DNA of 64,000 bases from positions 62,001-126,000 of the forward strand of contig JAFEAP010000013.1 in NCBI GenBank assembly GCA_018266355.1, in the 5' to 3' direction. Positions 54,174 through 63,940 of the stretch are shown here, one piece after another; within the stretch, counting starts at the first letter, position 1; every line of letters begins with the position of its first letter. The translations under genes were made by a program, and so were the position numbers. The notes beneath the pieces are model-generated. The model saw only the letters and a list, made by a program, of their open reading frames with translations, was not told the DNA's origin and made no database searches. Origin of the DNA: Bdellovibrionales bacterium (GTDB taxonomy: Bacteria; Bdellovibrionota; UBA1018).

Positions 54174-56284
54174 CCGACGATCACACCCGCTCGGACCTTG
54201 ATCTCGTGCGCGGTCGCCGGGGGCACTTCGTGATACGTCGAGAATTCCATCGCATAGGTCGCGCGCCCCTGGGAAGAAGAACGGAGCGCGGTCGAATATC
54301 CGAACATCTCGGCGAGCGGGACTTCGGCCTTGATCACCTGAACGCCGTGTTTCGGCGCCATGCTCGAGATCTTCCCGCGCCGGGAGTTCAAGTCGCCGAT
54401 GACCGACCCCATGTACTCGTCGGGCGAGGTGATTTCGGCCGCCATGATCGGCTCGAGGATGACCGGGTTCGCCTTCGCGGCGGCGTCCTTCCACGCGAGC
54501 GAAGAAGCGATCTTGTACGCGACTTCGGTCGATTCGCCCTCGACGAAGGTCGCGTGCTGGAGCGTCGCCCTGACGTCGACCGCCGGATAACCGACGACGA
54601 TGCCGCCGAGGAGCGCTTCGCGCACGCCTTGTTCGATCGCGGTCACGAAATTCTTCGGGAACGCCTTCGGATCCGCGCGGAATCCGTCGACGAACTCGAA
54701 ACCCTTTCCGCGCTCGATCGGCTCGAACTTGATCTTCACTTCCCCGAACTGGGATTTCCCGGCCATTTCGCGCTGGAACCGGCCGTCGCCGACGGCCGAT
54801 TTAGAGATCGACTCCCGGTAGGCGACCTGCGGACGTCCGACGTTTCCTTCGACCTTGAATTCGCGTTTCATCCGATCGACGAGGATCTCGAGGTGGAGTT
54901 CGCCCATCCCGGAAAGGAGCGTCTGGCCGGTCTCGTCGTTCGTCGTCACCCGGAACGACGGATCCTCGAGGGCGAGCTTCTTCAGCGAATCCGTGAGTTT
55001 CTCCTGGTCGGCCTTCGTCTTCGGCTCGATCGCGATCGATATCACCGGCTCCGGGAAATCGATCTTCTCGAGGAGCACGGGCTTCCCCTCGTTGCAGAGC
55101 GTGTCGCCGGTGGTGGTGAACCGGAGGCCGACGGCGGCCGCGATGTCGCCCGCGCGCACTTCGGAGATTTCCTCGCGCTTATTCGCGTGCATGAGGAGCA
55201 TCTTCGTCAAGCGCTCCTTCTTTTCCTTCGCCGGATTCACGACTTGTTCACCGGCCTTGAGCGTTCCCGAATAAACGCGGAAGTAGGTGAGCGTGCCCAT
55301 GAACGGATCGTTCTGGATCTTGAACGCGAGCGCGGAAAACGGCTTCGACGGGTCCGGTTGGACGAGGATCACCTTTTCCGGATCCCTCGTGTCGTGGGCC
55401 TGGACGTCGGGCTTATCGAGCGGAGACGGAAGGTAATCGACGATCGCGTCGAGGAGCGGCTGAACACCCTTGTTCTTGAAGCTCGTCCCGCAGATCACCG
55501 GCGTGAATTTCGCGGTCACGCAACCCTTTCGAATCGCGGCGCGGACGAGCGCGGGATCGATCGCGCCGCCTTCCATGTATTGCTCCATAATTTTGTCGTC
55601 GAGTTCGGAGACGACCGAGATCAGCTCCTCACGGTACATCGCCGCGTCCTCGGCGAGCTCGGCCGGGATCTCGACAGTCTCGAATTTCGCGCCGTTTTCC
55701 TCGCCGTGCCAGATCATCGCTTTCATCGCGACGAGATCGACGACGCCTTGAAAGGTGTCCTCCGCTCCGATCGGGATCTGGATCGGCAGCGGGTTCGCGC
55801 CGAGCTTTTCCTTGATCTCGGTGAGCACGCTGAAGAAATCGGCGCCGGTTCGGTCCATCTTGTTCACGTAAGCGATGCGAGGAACCTTATACTTGTTCGC
55901 CTGGCGCCAGACGGTTTCCGACTGCGGTTCGACGCCGCTCACGGCGCAGAACACGGCGACCGCGCCGTCGAGGACGCGCAGCGAGCGTTCGACCTCGATC
56001 GTGAAGTCGACGTGGCCGGGCGTATCGATGATGTTCACCCGGTGTTCGCGCCAGTAACAGGTCGTAGCCGCGGATTGGATCGTGATCCCCCGCTCCTGCT
56101 CCTGGGGCATCCAGTCCATCACGGTCGTGCCTTCGTGGACCTCGCCCATTTTGTGAACTTTTCCGGTGTAATAAAGGATCCGCTCCGTGGTGGTCGTTTT
56201 CCCGGCATCGATGTGAGCGGCGATCCCGATATTTCGGGTCGCAAGGAGTTTAGGATCGGCTGGGGAACGCGCGGATTCATTCAT
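54170..56284 (-). CDS. fusA: Elongation factor G
   Basis: 704 residues, full length. GTPase motifs: '[20 protein letters not shown]' (G1), '[17 protein letters not shown]' (G2), '[20 protein letters not shown]' (G3), '[13 protein letters not shown]' (G4). Domain IV/V blocks such as '[20 protein letters not shown]' and '[27 protein letters not shown]' (split) are present. It drives translocation. It is separated from rpsG by about 6 kb of accessory genes, unlike the usual rpsL-rpsG-fusA-tuf operon, and has an inverted repeat right before its start. Confidence 0.97.
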   Translation of the reverse strand: MNESARSPADPKLLATRNIGIAAHIDAGKTTTTERILYYTGKVHKMGEVHEGTTVMDWMPQEQERGITIQSAATTCYWREHRVNIIDTPGHVDFTIEVERSLRVLDGAVAVFCAVSGVEPQSETVWRQANKYKVPRIAYVNKMDRTGADFFSVLTEIKEKLGANPLPIQIPIGAEDTFQGVVDLVAMKAMIWHGEENGAKFETVEIPAELAEDAAMYREELISVVSELDDKIMEQYMEGGAIDPALVRAAIRKGCVTAKFTPVICGTSFKNKGVQPLLDAIVDYLPSPLDKPDVQAHDTRDPEKVILVQPDPSKPFSALAFKIQNDPFMGTLTYFRVYSGTLKAGEQVVNPAKEKKERLTKMLLMHANKREEISEVRAGDIAAAVGLRFTTTGDTLCNEGKPVLLEKIDFPEPVISIAIEPKTKADQEKLTDSLKKLALEDPSFRVTTNDETGQTLLSGMGELHLEILVDRMKREFKVEGNVGRPQVAYRESISKSAVGDGRFQREMAGKSQFGEVKIKFEPIERGKGFEFVDGFRADPKAFPKNFVTAIEQGVREALLGGIVVGYPAVDVRATLQHATFVEGESTEVAYKIASSLAWKDAAAKANPVILEPIMAAEITSPDEYMGSVIGDLNSRRGKISSMAPKHGVQVIKAEVPLAEMFGYSTALRSSSQGRATYAMEFSTYHEVPPATAHEIKVRAGVIVG

Positions 56285-56291
56285 ATTTCTG

Positions 56292-56314
56292 CTAATGTCT
56301 CTCTAAGACATTAG
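56292..56314. promoter_or_regulatory. Inverted repeat in the fusA leader
   Basis: CTAATGTCT and AGACATTAG form a perfect 9-bp inverted repeat with a 5-base loop, ending eight bases before the fusA ATG. No clear Shine-Dalgarno is seen other than a GAGAGA in the loop region. It could be an operator or an RNA hairpin that controls fusA translation. Confidence 0.5.
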
Positions 56315-56436
56315 TTACAAAGGGAAACCCAGGAAGGCACCTAAAATTCGTTTTCGAGCGCCGCCCTTGCGGATTTTGACGCTCCAAGCTAGAACGAGCC
56401 TCTCGATCCGCTCAAAGCTTACAACCGGGGACCCCT

Positions 56437-57717
56437 ATGATTTCGTTCCTTTTATTGGCCGCGACCGCGCTGACTCCCGCGCACGCCGAATCGCTTCGCG
56501 ACTACGCGGGGAAGGAATTGAAAACGTACATCGAGTGCGGACTCACGACGGGCGCCGTCGACTGCGAGGAACTCACGCGTGGATTCTTCACGACCTACGG
56601 CGCGTACTTCGAGCGGGTGAATCGCCGGGACGACGCTTCGGTTCGCCTCAAGCTCACCGACCAATCGGTGAGCGGCCAACCGACCGAATTCACCTTCGCG
56701 TGGAGTTCGGACGAGGTCCTCGGCGTCTCCGATTTCGCCTACGTCGTGAAACTCGATCCGTCCGCCACCGATTCGATCACTCGGATCAACACCCTCATCG
56801 CTTCGATCGGCAAAGGCGCCTCGCTTTACCTGAAAGTCATCACCGGCGAGGTCGACGACAGCGGCCAGCTCGTCATCACTTCCGGTACCCCGGTCGCGAC
56901 GAAGCCGGCTTCGAAGTTCAGTCAGAGCCCTTATTACGTGAACCTCTACGGAAGCGGATACGGATCGAAGAACGGCGGGAACCGAAGCTGGAGCGGATAC
57001 GCAGGCGCCAGCATGAACTACTCGACCGACAAGGTCCGCCTGATCGCGGGCACCGATTATTCCACGACGAGCACGACGGTTCCGACGGACGCCGGCTCGA
57101 TCTCGGCGAAGAACACGGGCTTCGACGCCTATGGCGTCGCCGCTTTCTCCTTCCGTAAACGGTGGAGCGCGGCCCTGGTCGGGAAAACGGCGCGCAACCC
57201 GGGCCAGAACATCAAGGCCGACAACGAAATCGCGGCCGGACTCGAGTGGGATCTCGTCCCCTACCGAACGACGGAAACCCGCGAAGTCTACGTCCGCGTC
57301 GGCGGCGGCCTCGAGGACCTCAAACTCTTTTCCGAAAACGATCTCGGCTACGCGAACCACCAATACGCGATGATTTTCGCCCAGATGTACGCGAACTGGA
57401 TGTTCGCCGACAGCAAGGCGAAATTCTCGCTATCCGGGAACGTGACGACCTTCCCGAAGTTCAAAGGCTACGAGAAATACGGCACTTCGAGCTCGCTCTA
57501 CTACCAAATCACGCCGGCGATCCAGGTGAACGGGAGCTATAGCCTCAACTACCAGAAGAAGAGCCTCACCTTCCCGAAAAACCCGGACTACACCAATCCG
57601 CTCCAATCGATGTACCTCTCCGGTGCGCCGGGCGTGAGTTCGAGCTTCTCATTCGGCATCAACGTGACTCTCGGAAACTCGCTCCGGAAGTCGCGCGATC
57701 GCCGCTGGAATTTCTGA
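56437..57717 (+). CDS. Outer-membrane beta-barrel protein, unknown
   Basis: 426 residues. Signal peptide at 1-17 ('MISFLLLAATALTPAHA'). The first ~160 residues form a mixed domain with two Cys ('YIECGLTTGAVDCEELTRGF'). After that, repeated amphipathic strands ('SWSGYAGASMNYSTDKVRLI', 'FDAYGVAAFSFRKRWSAALV', 'LYYQITPAIQVNGSYSLNYQ') end in 'RDRRWNF' with terminal Phe, typical of a large barrel. No family is recognised. It is divergent from fusA and followed by repeat copy B. Confidence 0.72.
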   Translation: MISFLLLAATALTPAHAESLRDYAGKELKTYIECGLTTGAVDCEELTRGFFTTYGAYFERVNRRDDASVRLKLTDQSVSGQPTEFTFAWSSDEVLGVSDFAYVVKLDPSATDSITRINTLIASIGKGASLYLKVITGEVDDSGQLVITSGTPVATKPASKFSQSPYYVNLYGSGYGSKNGGNRSWSGYAGASMNYSTDKVRLIAGTDYSTTSTTVPTDAGSISAKNTGFDAYGVAAFSFRKRWSAALVGKTARNPGQNIKADNEIAAGLEWDLVPYRTTETREVYVRVGGGLEDLKLFSENDLGYANHQYAMIFAQMYANWMFADSKAKFSLSGNVTTFPKFKGYEKYGTSSSLYYQITPAIQVNGSYSLNYQKKSLTFPKNPDYTNPLQSMYLSGAPGVSSSFSFGINVTLGNSLRKSRDRRWNF

Positions 57718-57725
57718 TACCGACT

Positions 57726-57779
57726 AGAACAGCTCGAACGCTACGGTCGGGCGAAGCCCGCCCATCCGCGCGCGAGCCT
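57726..57779. repeat. Dispersed intergenic repeat, copy B
   Basis: 54 bp matching copy A (26253-26307): AGAACAG, CGCTACGG, the palindromic CGGGCGAAGCCCG, CCCATCCGCG and a ..GCCT end. It fills nearly the whole 64-nt spacer between the barrel gene and the convergent thioredoxin gene. Confidence 0.6.
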
Positions 57780-57781
57780 GC

Positions 57782-59137
57782 TTACGACAGCTCGTCGATC
57801 AACTTCCGCAGGCGCTTCGCCGAACGGTGGCTTCGGATCGAGGTATCGGCGGGAAGTTTCACCTCGGCCAGGGTTTTCTCGGCCGCGGCGATCGCCTCCT
57901 TCTTCTTCCCCTGGGTCTTCAGGATCCGCGCGAGATTATATCCGGCACGAAGCTTGTTGTCCCCGTAAGAGTAAGCGAAGGCCTTTTCTTGGAGAGCGAG
58001 CGCCTCGTCGTATTTCTTCAACTCGAAGTCCATGTTCGCGTGCGCGTGGTAAAAGGTGAATTCGTTCGGGTAAAGGCCCTCGAATTTCTTGTACACGGCC
58101 TCCGCGCCCGCGACGTCTCCCGACTTCCAAAGGCAATACGCGAGTTCGAGGCTGTACCCGCGCTCGTCGTCGGTCTTCATGAGCCCGCGGTACTCCTTCG
58201 CGGCCGTCCGCCAAGCCGCCTTCGCCGCCGCGACGTCCCCGTCGCTTTCGAACGTCATCGCGACCCACTGGCGAAGATCGGCCACGGTGTAATCGAGCCC
58301 TTCGAGGCGCTTCGGATGGGAGATCAAATCTTCCGCCACCCGAATCGTTTCCTTCCGCGTCGCCTTCGCGGCGTCGGCTTTTCCGGCGGCGGCGTATTTA
58401 TCGGCGAGCGTGCTCCGGCGATCGACCGAGTCGGGCGTTCCCGGAAAATCCTTCACGGACCTCTCGAGCGCGGCGACGAGGGCGGCTTCCGCGTCCTTCG
58501 ACCCGCTTTCGGCCTTCTCTTCGAGCAGCTCCACGTCCGCCATCGCGATTTTCTCGGCGAGGCGTTTGTCTTTCGCGGCGCCCTTCGAAGCCGTCAGGAA
58601 CTTCTTCGCTTCGGCGTAGTTTCCGCGGTCGAATTCCATCGATCCGACCTTCGCCGCGGCTTTCGAATCGCCTTTTTCGGCGGCGGCGACGAGCTTCGCG
58701 AACGATTCGTCGCGGCGTTTCGACGCCTTCGCAGCCTCACGAAGGAAAAGCGGCAGCGCCCGGTAGCCGACCACCCGGCCGATCTCGTCGCCTTCGGCGG
58801 TCGCGAAAACGACCGTCGGATAACCCTGGATCTTGAACTTCGATTTCAGCTCCCAGGAAACGTCCGCGTCCGCATCGAGCTTCAGCTTCACGAATCCGTC
58901 GGTCTGCTTCGCGAAGCTCGGCGCCGTGAAAACGTGCTCGTCGAGCTGGTTGCACGGAGGGCACCAGATCCCGAAAAAATCGATCATGAGGAGCTTATTC
59001 TCGGCCTTCGCCTGTTTGAACGCGCCGGCCTGGTCGTTCAGGATGAAACCGGTCGGTTTCTTTTCGGGCGCCGCCCAAAGGGAGATCGAAAACAGAAGGG
59101 ACAATCCGGACGCGAAGACGATGAGAGAACGTTTCAT
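57782..59137 (-). CDS. Exported thioredoxin-fold protein with TPR-like repeats
   Basis: 451 residues from ATG 59137; a much longer upstream frame is antisense to the next gene and is not used. Signal peptide at 1-22 ('VFASGLSLLFSISLWA'). Thioredoxin-like domain at about 30-140 with 'MIDFFGIWCPPCNQLDEHVF' (CxxC) and the cis-Pro 'FKIQGYPTVVFATAEGD'. Residues about 150-450 are TPR-like helices ('GDVAGAEAVYKKFEGLYPNE', 'YDEALALQEKAFAYSYGDNK'). It is probably a periplasmic redox protein with a protein-binding scaffold, similar in layout to DsbD-gamma/thioredoxin-TPR fusions. Targets unknown. Confidence 0.82.
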   Translation of the reverse strand: MKRSLIVFASGLSLLFSISLWAAPEKKPTGFILNDQAGAFKQAKAENKLLMIDFFGIWCPPCNQLDEHVFTAPSFAKQTDGFVKLKLDADADVSWELKSKFKIQGYPTVVFATAEGDEIGRVVGYRALPLFLREAAKASKRRDESFAKLVAAAEKGDSKAAAKVGSMEFDRGNYAEAKKFLTASKGAAKDKRLAEKIAMADVELLEEKAESGSKDAEAALVAALERSVKDFPGTPDSVDRRSTLADKYAAAGKADAAKATRKETIRVAEDLISHPKRLEGLDYTVADLRQWVAMTFESDGDVAAAKAAWRTAAKEYRGLMKTDDERGYSLELAYCLWKSGDVAGAEAVYKKFEGLYPNEFTFYHAHANMDFELKKYDEALALQEKAFAYSYGDNKLRAGYNLARILKTQGKKKEAIAAAEKTLAEVKLPADTSIRSHRSAKRLRKLIDELS

Positions 59138-59278
59138 GGCTCCCACGCTAGCACCGACCGGCGGATTTTCGCACCCTCGACCGAAATTTGACGCTTTTCC
59201 GGCCGAAATCGGGGTTAACCCCCGGATATTCCACCGCTTCACGCTCATTTCCGCCGCTCCGTCCGACGATAAGAAGAG

Positions 59279-61204
59279 GTGCTGCGCAAGGTGCTTCGAA
59301 CTCTCGCTTTTCTCCCACTTTTCATCGGGTTCGCCTCGTCCCTCGCCCTCGCCGACACGATTCTCTTTCCGGGAACTTTCGATCCCTTTCACAAGACGCA
59401 CCTCGAGGAAGTCCTTCGCGCGAGACTCGGCCATCCGAACGCCTCGGTCTTGATCCTTCCGATCGAGGACGCGTACTACAACCGGACGACGAAGAATCCC
59501 CGGCCGTTCCTCTTCACGTTCGAGGACCGGGCCGCGTTGATCGGCGCGGAAACGGCCCATCGACCCGGCATCGCCGTTTCCACCGCGCTCCGCAAAATCG
59601 ACCGCCCGATCTTCGATGTCCTCCTCGAGGTCGCCCGAAACACCGGCGACCCGAACATCTTCCTTCTCGTCGGCACGGACGTCATCGAGCGCTGGTCGAA
59701 AATGCCCGGATTCGAAGACCTCCTGACCCACGTCACCCTTCTCGTCGACGGCGATCCCGTCGTGGAAGACCTCTACCAGAAACTCCGCGGGAAATTCGGT
59801 CATCACCCGAAGATCAAGTTCATCGGCATGGACCGGGAGGGCGTTCGTTCCGCCGACGTGAACGCGGCCATCTTCGGTTCGCACGACGACCTCGCGAAGC
59901 TTCTCCCCGAAGGCGGGGCCGAGTGGATCCACGCGAACGAATCCCGGCTCGAAGCGCGGTACCGCGCTTACTTCGACGCGCTCTTCGACTACACGGTCGA
60001 TAAAGTCGAGAAGAACGTGCTCCCGAAACTGCGGGGCCAAACGACGGACAAACGCTGGTTCGCGCTCAAGGCCGCCCTCGAAAAGGCGCACGCTCCGATG
60101 ACCGCGGCCGAACGCGAGGCCCACGTCTTCACGACGTTCGCGATCTTGAACCGAGTCGTCGAACTTCCCGCTTTCACCGAGGGCGATCCGGAAGGCACGG
60201 CGAAGTTCGCCTTCCGACTTTTCCGCGAACTCCGATCGACGGCCGAACGCCGGGCGGCCGAGGACCTCACGAAGCTTCCGAAGTTCGAATGGCGGGAGAT
60301 CGACGGCGTTCGCCGTCTCTTCGTCGAGAAGAACGGAGCGATGCAGGAGCTCAAGCTCCGTAAGTATCCCGCCGGAACGCCTTTCTTTCACTGGAACGAC
60401 GCCGAAACGAGCCCGAAGTGGTGGAAGCAGGGGAAGGTTCTCGCGAGCGATCTCTACTGGCGAACCGCGAATTTGAACCGGAGTCTCGGGACGCAGAACC
60501 TGAAGGTCGGCGGGGGTCTTTATTTCTCGGAGGACGCTCTCGATTCCGCCCGCTATGGCGGCATCGAAACGGTCGCCGAAGCGACGACCGAACTCCTTTT
60601 CGTCGAACAAGCCGGACCGATCCTTTGGAGCGACGAGGTCGATCATGTTTATCTCGCCGTGCTTCGCGCAGCCGGCGTCCACGGGATCCAGATGACGCCG
60701 TTCGATCACAACGGACGGCAGGTGAAGTGGCTCAGTTTCGTCCACCCGGACTCGGTCGGCAAGGTCCGACCGGGTACGCTCGACGACCTTCGGAACCACG
60801 GCGTCTATCGCCCCGACGCGATCGACGATTATCCGATCGCGTACTGGCTCGAACTCGAGCGCTCGCGCGGGACGGCCGCACTCTTCTCGGAGATCCCCGC
60901 GGATTCGCTCGCGGCGAAAGTCATCGCCGGTCTTCCGCTCGGGGCCGAGGAGACGGCCCTCCTCGAGGAGAAACTCGCGCTTTACTTCCAAAGTCCGCTC
61001 CTCAAAGAAACGCCCGCGGGCGATTCGTGGGTCGCAGCCCAGCTGCGAGGCTTCCTCGTCACCCATCCCGTCGGCGTCCCCGCTCCGCCGGACTGGCGCA
61101 CCGTCGGGGCCGACGCTTATCGCGAGGCCACGCCGGAAATCCGACGCACGCGATGGCCGACGAACCGCGCGTATTGCGAAAAAATCATGGGGCGAGCGTC
61201 ATGA
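59279..61204 (+). CDS. Exported NMNAT-like nucleotidyltransferase with ART/PARP-like C-terminal region
   Basis: 641 residues from GTG 59279 (GTG 59291 is possible). Signal peptide at 1-25 ('LAFLPLFIGFASSLALA'). N-domain (about 26-225): 'LFPGTFDPFHKTHLEEV' carries GTFDPxHxxH (32-41); 'FLLVGTDVIERW' (128-139) matches the NadD GxDxxxxW region; 'VRSADVNAAIFG' and 'LAKLLPEGGAEWIHAN' align with ISSTxxR...LLPExVxxYI, but the motif Arg is Asn. Residues ~340-480 recall ADP-ribosyltransferases: 'GTPFFHW' (His371), then 'GGGLYFSEDALDSARYGG' (Tyr415), like the PARP G-x-G-x-YF...S-A-x-Y block. The fusion of NAD-type synthesis and NAD use is an inference. It is coupled by ATGA to the next gene. Confidence 0.68.
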   Translation: MLRKVLRTLAFLPLFIGFASSLALADTILFPGTFDPFHKTHLEEVLRARLGHPNASVLILPIEDAYYNRTTKNPRPFLFTFEDRAALIGAETAHRPGIAVSTALRKIDRPIFDVLLEVARNTGDPNIFLLVGTDVIERWSKMPGFEDLLTHVTLLVDGDPVVEDLYQKLRGKFGHHPKIKFIGMDREGVRSADVNAAIFGSHDDLAKLLPEGGAEWIHANESRLEARYRAYFDALFDYTVDKVEKNVLPKLRGQTTDKRWFALKAALEKAHAPMTAAEREAHVFTTFAILNRVVELPAFTEGDPEGTAKFAFRLFRELRSTAERRAAEDLTKLPKFEWREIDGVRRLFVEKNGAMQELKLRKYPAGTPFFHWNDAETSPKWWKQGKVLASDLYWRTANLNRSLGTQNLKVGGGLYFSEDALDSARYGGIETVAEATTELLFVEQAGPILWSDEVDHVYLAVLRAAGVHGIQMTPFDHNGRQVKWLSFVHPDSVGKVRPGTLDDLRNHGVYRPDAIDDYPIAYWLELERSRGTAALFSEIPADSLAAKVIAGLPLGAEETALLEEKLALYFQSPLLKETPAGDSWVAAQLRGFLVTHPVGVPAPPDWRTVGADAYREATPEIRRTRWPTNRAYCEKIMGRAS

Positions 61205-62097
61205 GTTCTTTACAGACGCCGCTGGCGATCTCGCTCTCTCTCGGAATCGGAACCGCCTTCATGCCCTCCGTCCGCGCCGAAGGTCCGGCGCTCGAATCGA
61301 AGTACTGCTCGAGCTTCCTGCATAAGGCGCGGCTGAAGTTCATCGACGCGAACGTCGCGAACCTCTCGAACACCGCGATCCGCGTCGAGGACGGGGAAAA
61401 AGGAACGCAAATCGAGCTTCGCCTCGGTCGGCGCGTCGGCCGCGGGACACGCGGCGCTTTCTACCCGATCGAGAATCCCGAGGTGCTCGGGCTATCGGCG
61501 GAGTTTTCGGATTGGGGCGTGAAAATCCCCCACTCCACCCCGTTCCTCCGCACGTTCAAGGACCTCGATCCGAGTTTCAACGGCCAAGCGACTCGGGAAG
61601 AGTTCCGACTCTTTTCGAAGCTGACCGATCTTTACGCCGAAGCCGCGAAGCTTCCGGAGTTTCCGCACGCGGCCGCGTGGAGCGCGACCCGCTTCCCGAC
61701 ACTCGACATCGAACGCGCGATCGAACACGAACTCGGGTTCCTCCTCGTGAAACGGAAACTTCGGGGGGCAAAATCGCTGATGGACCTCGGCGACGAGGGC
61801 CTCCGCGAACTCCCCCCCGAGATGGTCGAATCGCTCGAAGACGTTTTCGCGATGAGCGCGGCGATCGAAAAGGCGAGTCGCGCGCGCGGCGCGGTGATCT
61901 ACCTCGACATCGCGCCGAGCAACCTGCTTTGGGTCTCGGAATCCGAGGACCTCGCCGCGCTCTCGATGAAAAAGCCGGGATTCGTGCTCGTCGAGGCGGA
62001 CGTCACGCCGGGAAACCAGCCGTTTTATTCACCCTCGACGATGACCCTCGAGAAGTTCCTTTTCCGCGCGAAGCGCCGACTCACGAAGCCGCGGTGA
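61201..62097 (+). CDS. Exported kinase-like protein
   Basis: 298 residues; ATG at 61201 overlapping the upstream stop (ATGA). Signal peptide at 1-26 ('LAISLSLGIGTAFMPSVRA'). Kinase-like pattern: glycine loop 'LGRRVGRGTRGAFY' with GxGxxG at 80-85, a possible ATP Lys108 in 'WGVKIP', and a catalytic-loop-like 'YLDIAPSNLLW' with Asp236 and Asn241 at the right DxxxxN spacing. The HRD His-Arg is replaced by Tyr-Leu and the DFG position reads 'LVEADV' (Asp267). It may be a divergent or inactive kinase. An exported kinase-fold partner of the NMNAT/ART-like protein is a hypothesis; family membership needs structure prediction. Confidence 0.6.
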   Translation: MSSLQTPLAISLSLGIGTAFMPSVRAEGPALESKYCSSFLHKARLKFIDANVANLSNTAIRVEDGEKGTQIELRLGRRVGRGTRGAFYPIENPEVLGLSAEFSDWGVKIPHSTPFLRTFKDLDPSFNGQATREEFRLFSKLTDLYAEAAKLPEFPHAAAWSATRFPTLDIERAIEHELGFLLVKRKLRGAKSLMDLGDEGLRELPPEMVESLEDVFAMSAAIEKASRARGAVIYLDIAPSNLLWVSESEDLAALSMKKPGFVLVEADVTPGNQPFYSPSTMTLEKFLFRAKRRLTKPR

Positions 62098-62117
62098 GCG
62101 ATCAAGTCCGCTCGCCG

Positions 62118-62152
62118 AAAAAAAAAGGGCCCCGGGAAATTCCCGGAGCCCT
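62118..62152 (-). terminator. Main terminator of the rpsL-rpsG operon
   Basis: A stem of ~11 bp (GGGC, CCGGGA arm 62127-62137 with 62141-62151, one mismatch) is followed on the minus strand by nine T (complement of A62118-62126). It lies ~65 nt after the rpsG stop and also faces the convergent kinase-like gene. Confidence 0.85.
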
Positions 62153-62192
62153 AATACTTGCAGTCATCCTACGCTGAAAGGCCTATCGGCCC

Positions 62193-62216
62193 AAAAAATC
62201 GCCTCACGGCGATTTT
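62193..62216 (-). terminator. First terminator immediately after rpsG
   Basis: AAAATCGCC pairs with GGCGATTTT (9 bp, 4-base loop) directly after the rpsG stop and is followed on the minus strand by TTTTTTGG. With the hairpin at 62118-62152 it forms a tandem terminator. Confidence 0.75.
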
Positions 62217-62690
<474 letters not shown>

Positions 62691-62722
62691 TCACCTTTTC
62701 CCTAGGGATTCGATCGAGCGAA

Positions 62723-63115
62723 TCACTTCGCCGGAGCCGCGGCTCCCGAACCCTTCTTCGCGCCGTACTTCGAACGGCTTTGTTTACGGTTGGCGACGCC
62801 CTGCGTGTCGAGGGTTCCGCGAATCGTGTGATAGCGAACACCCGGAAGGTCCTTAACCCGGCCACCGCGGATCAGAACGATCGAGTGTTCCTGAAGGTTA
62901 TGGCCGACGCCCGGGATGTAGGAGGTGACTTCGAAACCGTTCGTGAGGCGGACCCGGCAAACTTTGCGGAGCGCCGAATTCGGTTTCTTCGGAGTCGTGG
63001 TGTAAACGCGCGTGCAAACGCCGCGGCGTTGCGGGCAGCTCTCGAGAGCCGGAGACTTCGTCTTCCAAGCTTTGTCGTGGCGGCCCTGACGGATCAACTG
63101 ACTGATCGTAGGCAT
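62723..63115 (-). CDS. rpsL: 30S ribosomal protein S12 (uS12)
   Basis: 130 residues. '[20 protein letters not shown]', '[34 protein letters not shown]' (split; the streptomycin-region Lys is intact), '[18 protein letters not shown]'-like '[20 protein letters not shown]' are canonical. A short 'GAAAPAK' tail is added. It is first in the rpsL-rpsG operon. Confidence 0.97.
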   Translation of the reverse strand: MPTISQLIRQGRHDKAWKTKSPALESCPQRRGVCTRVYTTTPKKPNSALRKVCRVRLTNGFEVTSYIPGVGHNLQEHSIVLIRGGRVKDLPGVRYHTIRGTLDTQGVANRKQSRSKYGAKKGSGAAAPAK

Positions 63116-63336
63116 GAGGTTCCTTTCGTGAACCGTTAGTGAACCCGACGGACAACTCGAGCAAAACCACTTCGCTCGCGCTCCCGACGGCCTGTATTAC
63201 CGACGAACGAAAGCTCGACCTGAAAAGGTTTCGCCTCCGACGAAGACGCGGTTTGGGTACCGCTTCTCCGGACGGCTCCAATCGTGGATTGGGCAGGGAG
63301 CGAGCAAAATAGACGCGTGACGGCGGAAAGGAAAGC

Positions 63337-63810
63337 CTATTTTCCGGCGTTCGGGGCGGCGAGCTTCTGGAGGGCGGCGCAATCCGGGATCGTCTTCAGA
63401 ATCTTCAGGCTGCCGATCGAGTACGGGTTCGCCGGGTAGTCCTGGTCGAAGATGATCTTTCCGGCTTTGAAGATCGTGACGTTTCGCGTCATGTTGTCTT
63501 TCCGGAAAAGGAGTTCGAGTTTGAACTCGGTCTTACAGCGGAGGAGCCGCTCCCACTTCGCTTCGTCGAGGTCGGCGAGCTGATCGTTCGAAAGGTTCAA
63601 AACCGCGTCGTCCTGGCAGATTTGGAGGCCCTTTTGCTCGAGGATGTTCGTCTCGAGGGCGTTCGTCCACGTGCGGAAAGTGCCGAGCCGAGTGGTCACG
63701 CCGACGGCGATCGAGCAGGCTTCGGGGTCGGCGGCCTTCGCGACAGAGGTCAGCGAACCCATCAGAACGAGCGTACTAGCCATCAGGACGGTATAAACCC
63801 GGGTTTTCAT
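63337..63810 (-). CDS. Exported small protein, unknown
   Basis: 157 residues from ATG 63810; the ribosome site is weak. Signal peptide at 1-26 ('VLMASTLVLMGSLTSVAKA'). The mature part has four Cys ('PEACSIAV', 'LQICQDDA', 'LLRCKTEF', 'IPDCAALQ') and a beta-rich segment ('KLELLFRKDNMTRNVTIFKA'). No family is recognised. It lies 221 nt upstream of rpsL on the same strand and may have its own AT-rich promoter region (63811-63940). Confidence 0.65.
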   Translation of the reverse strand: MKTRVYTVLMASTLVLMGSLTSVAKAADPEACSIAVGVTTRLGTFRTWTNALETNILEQKGLQICQDDAVLNLSNDQLADLDEAKWERLLRCKTEFKLELLFRKDNMTRNVTIFKAGKIIFDQDYPANPYSIGSLKILKTIPDCAALQKLAAPNAGK

Positions 63811-63940
63811 GGGGGCGATATACCTGAGATTTCGATGTCGCGGCAAGTCATTATTGGATTTTGCAGTAAACTTTTAATTGTTTAATTCAACCCCCGAATT
63901 CCCTTCTTTTTTTTGACACTTAGCGTTAGAAGGTCCTCGT

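Noticed and set aside
54206..56314. 702-residue plus-strand frame opposite fusA
   Set aside because: Shadow of EF-G; no ribosome site and no family match.
59138..61066. Long minus-strand frame that would extend the thioredoxin/TPR protein to ~1,094 residues
   Set aside because: It is antisense to the NMNAT/ART-like gene, is Arg/Glu-rich with no domain, and the signal peptide at ATG 59137 marks the true start.
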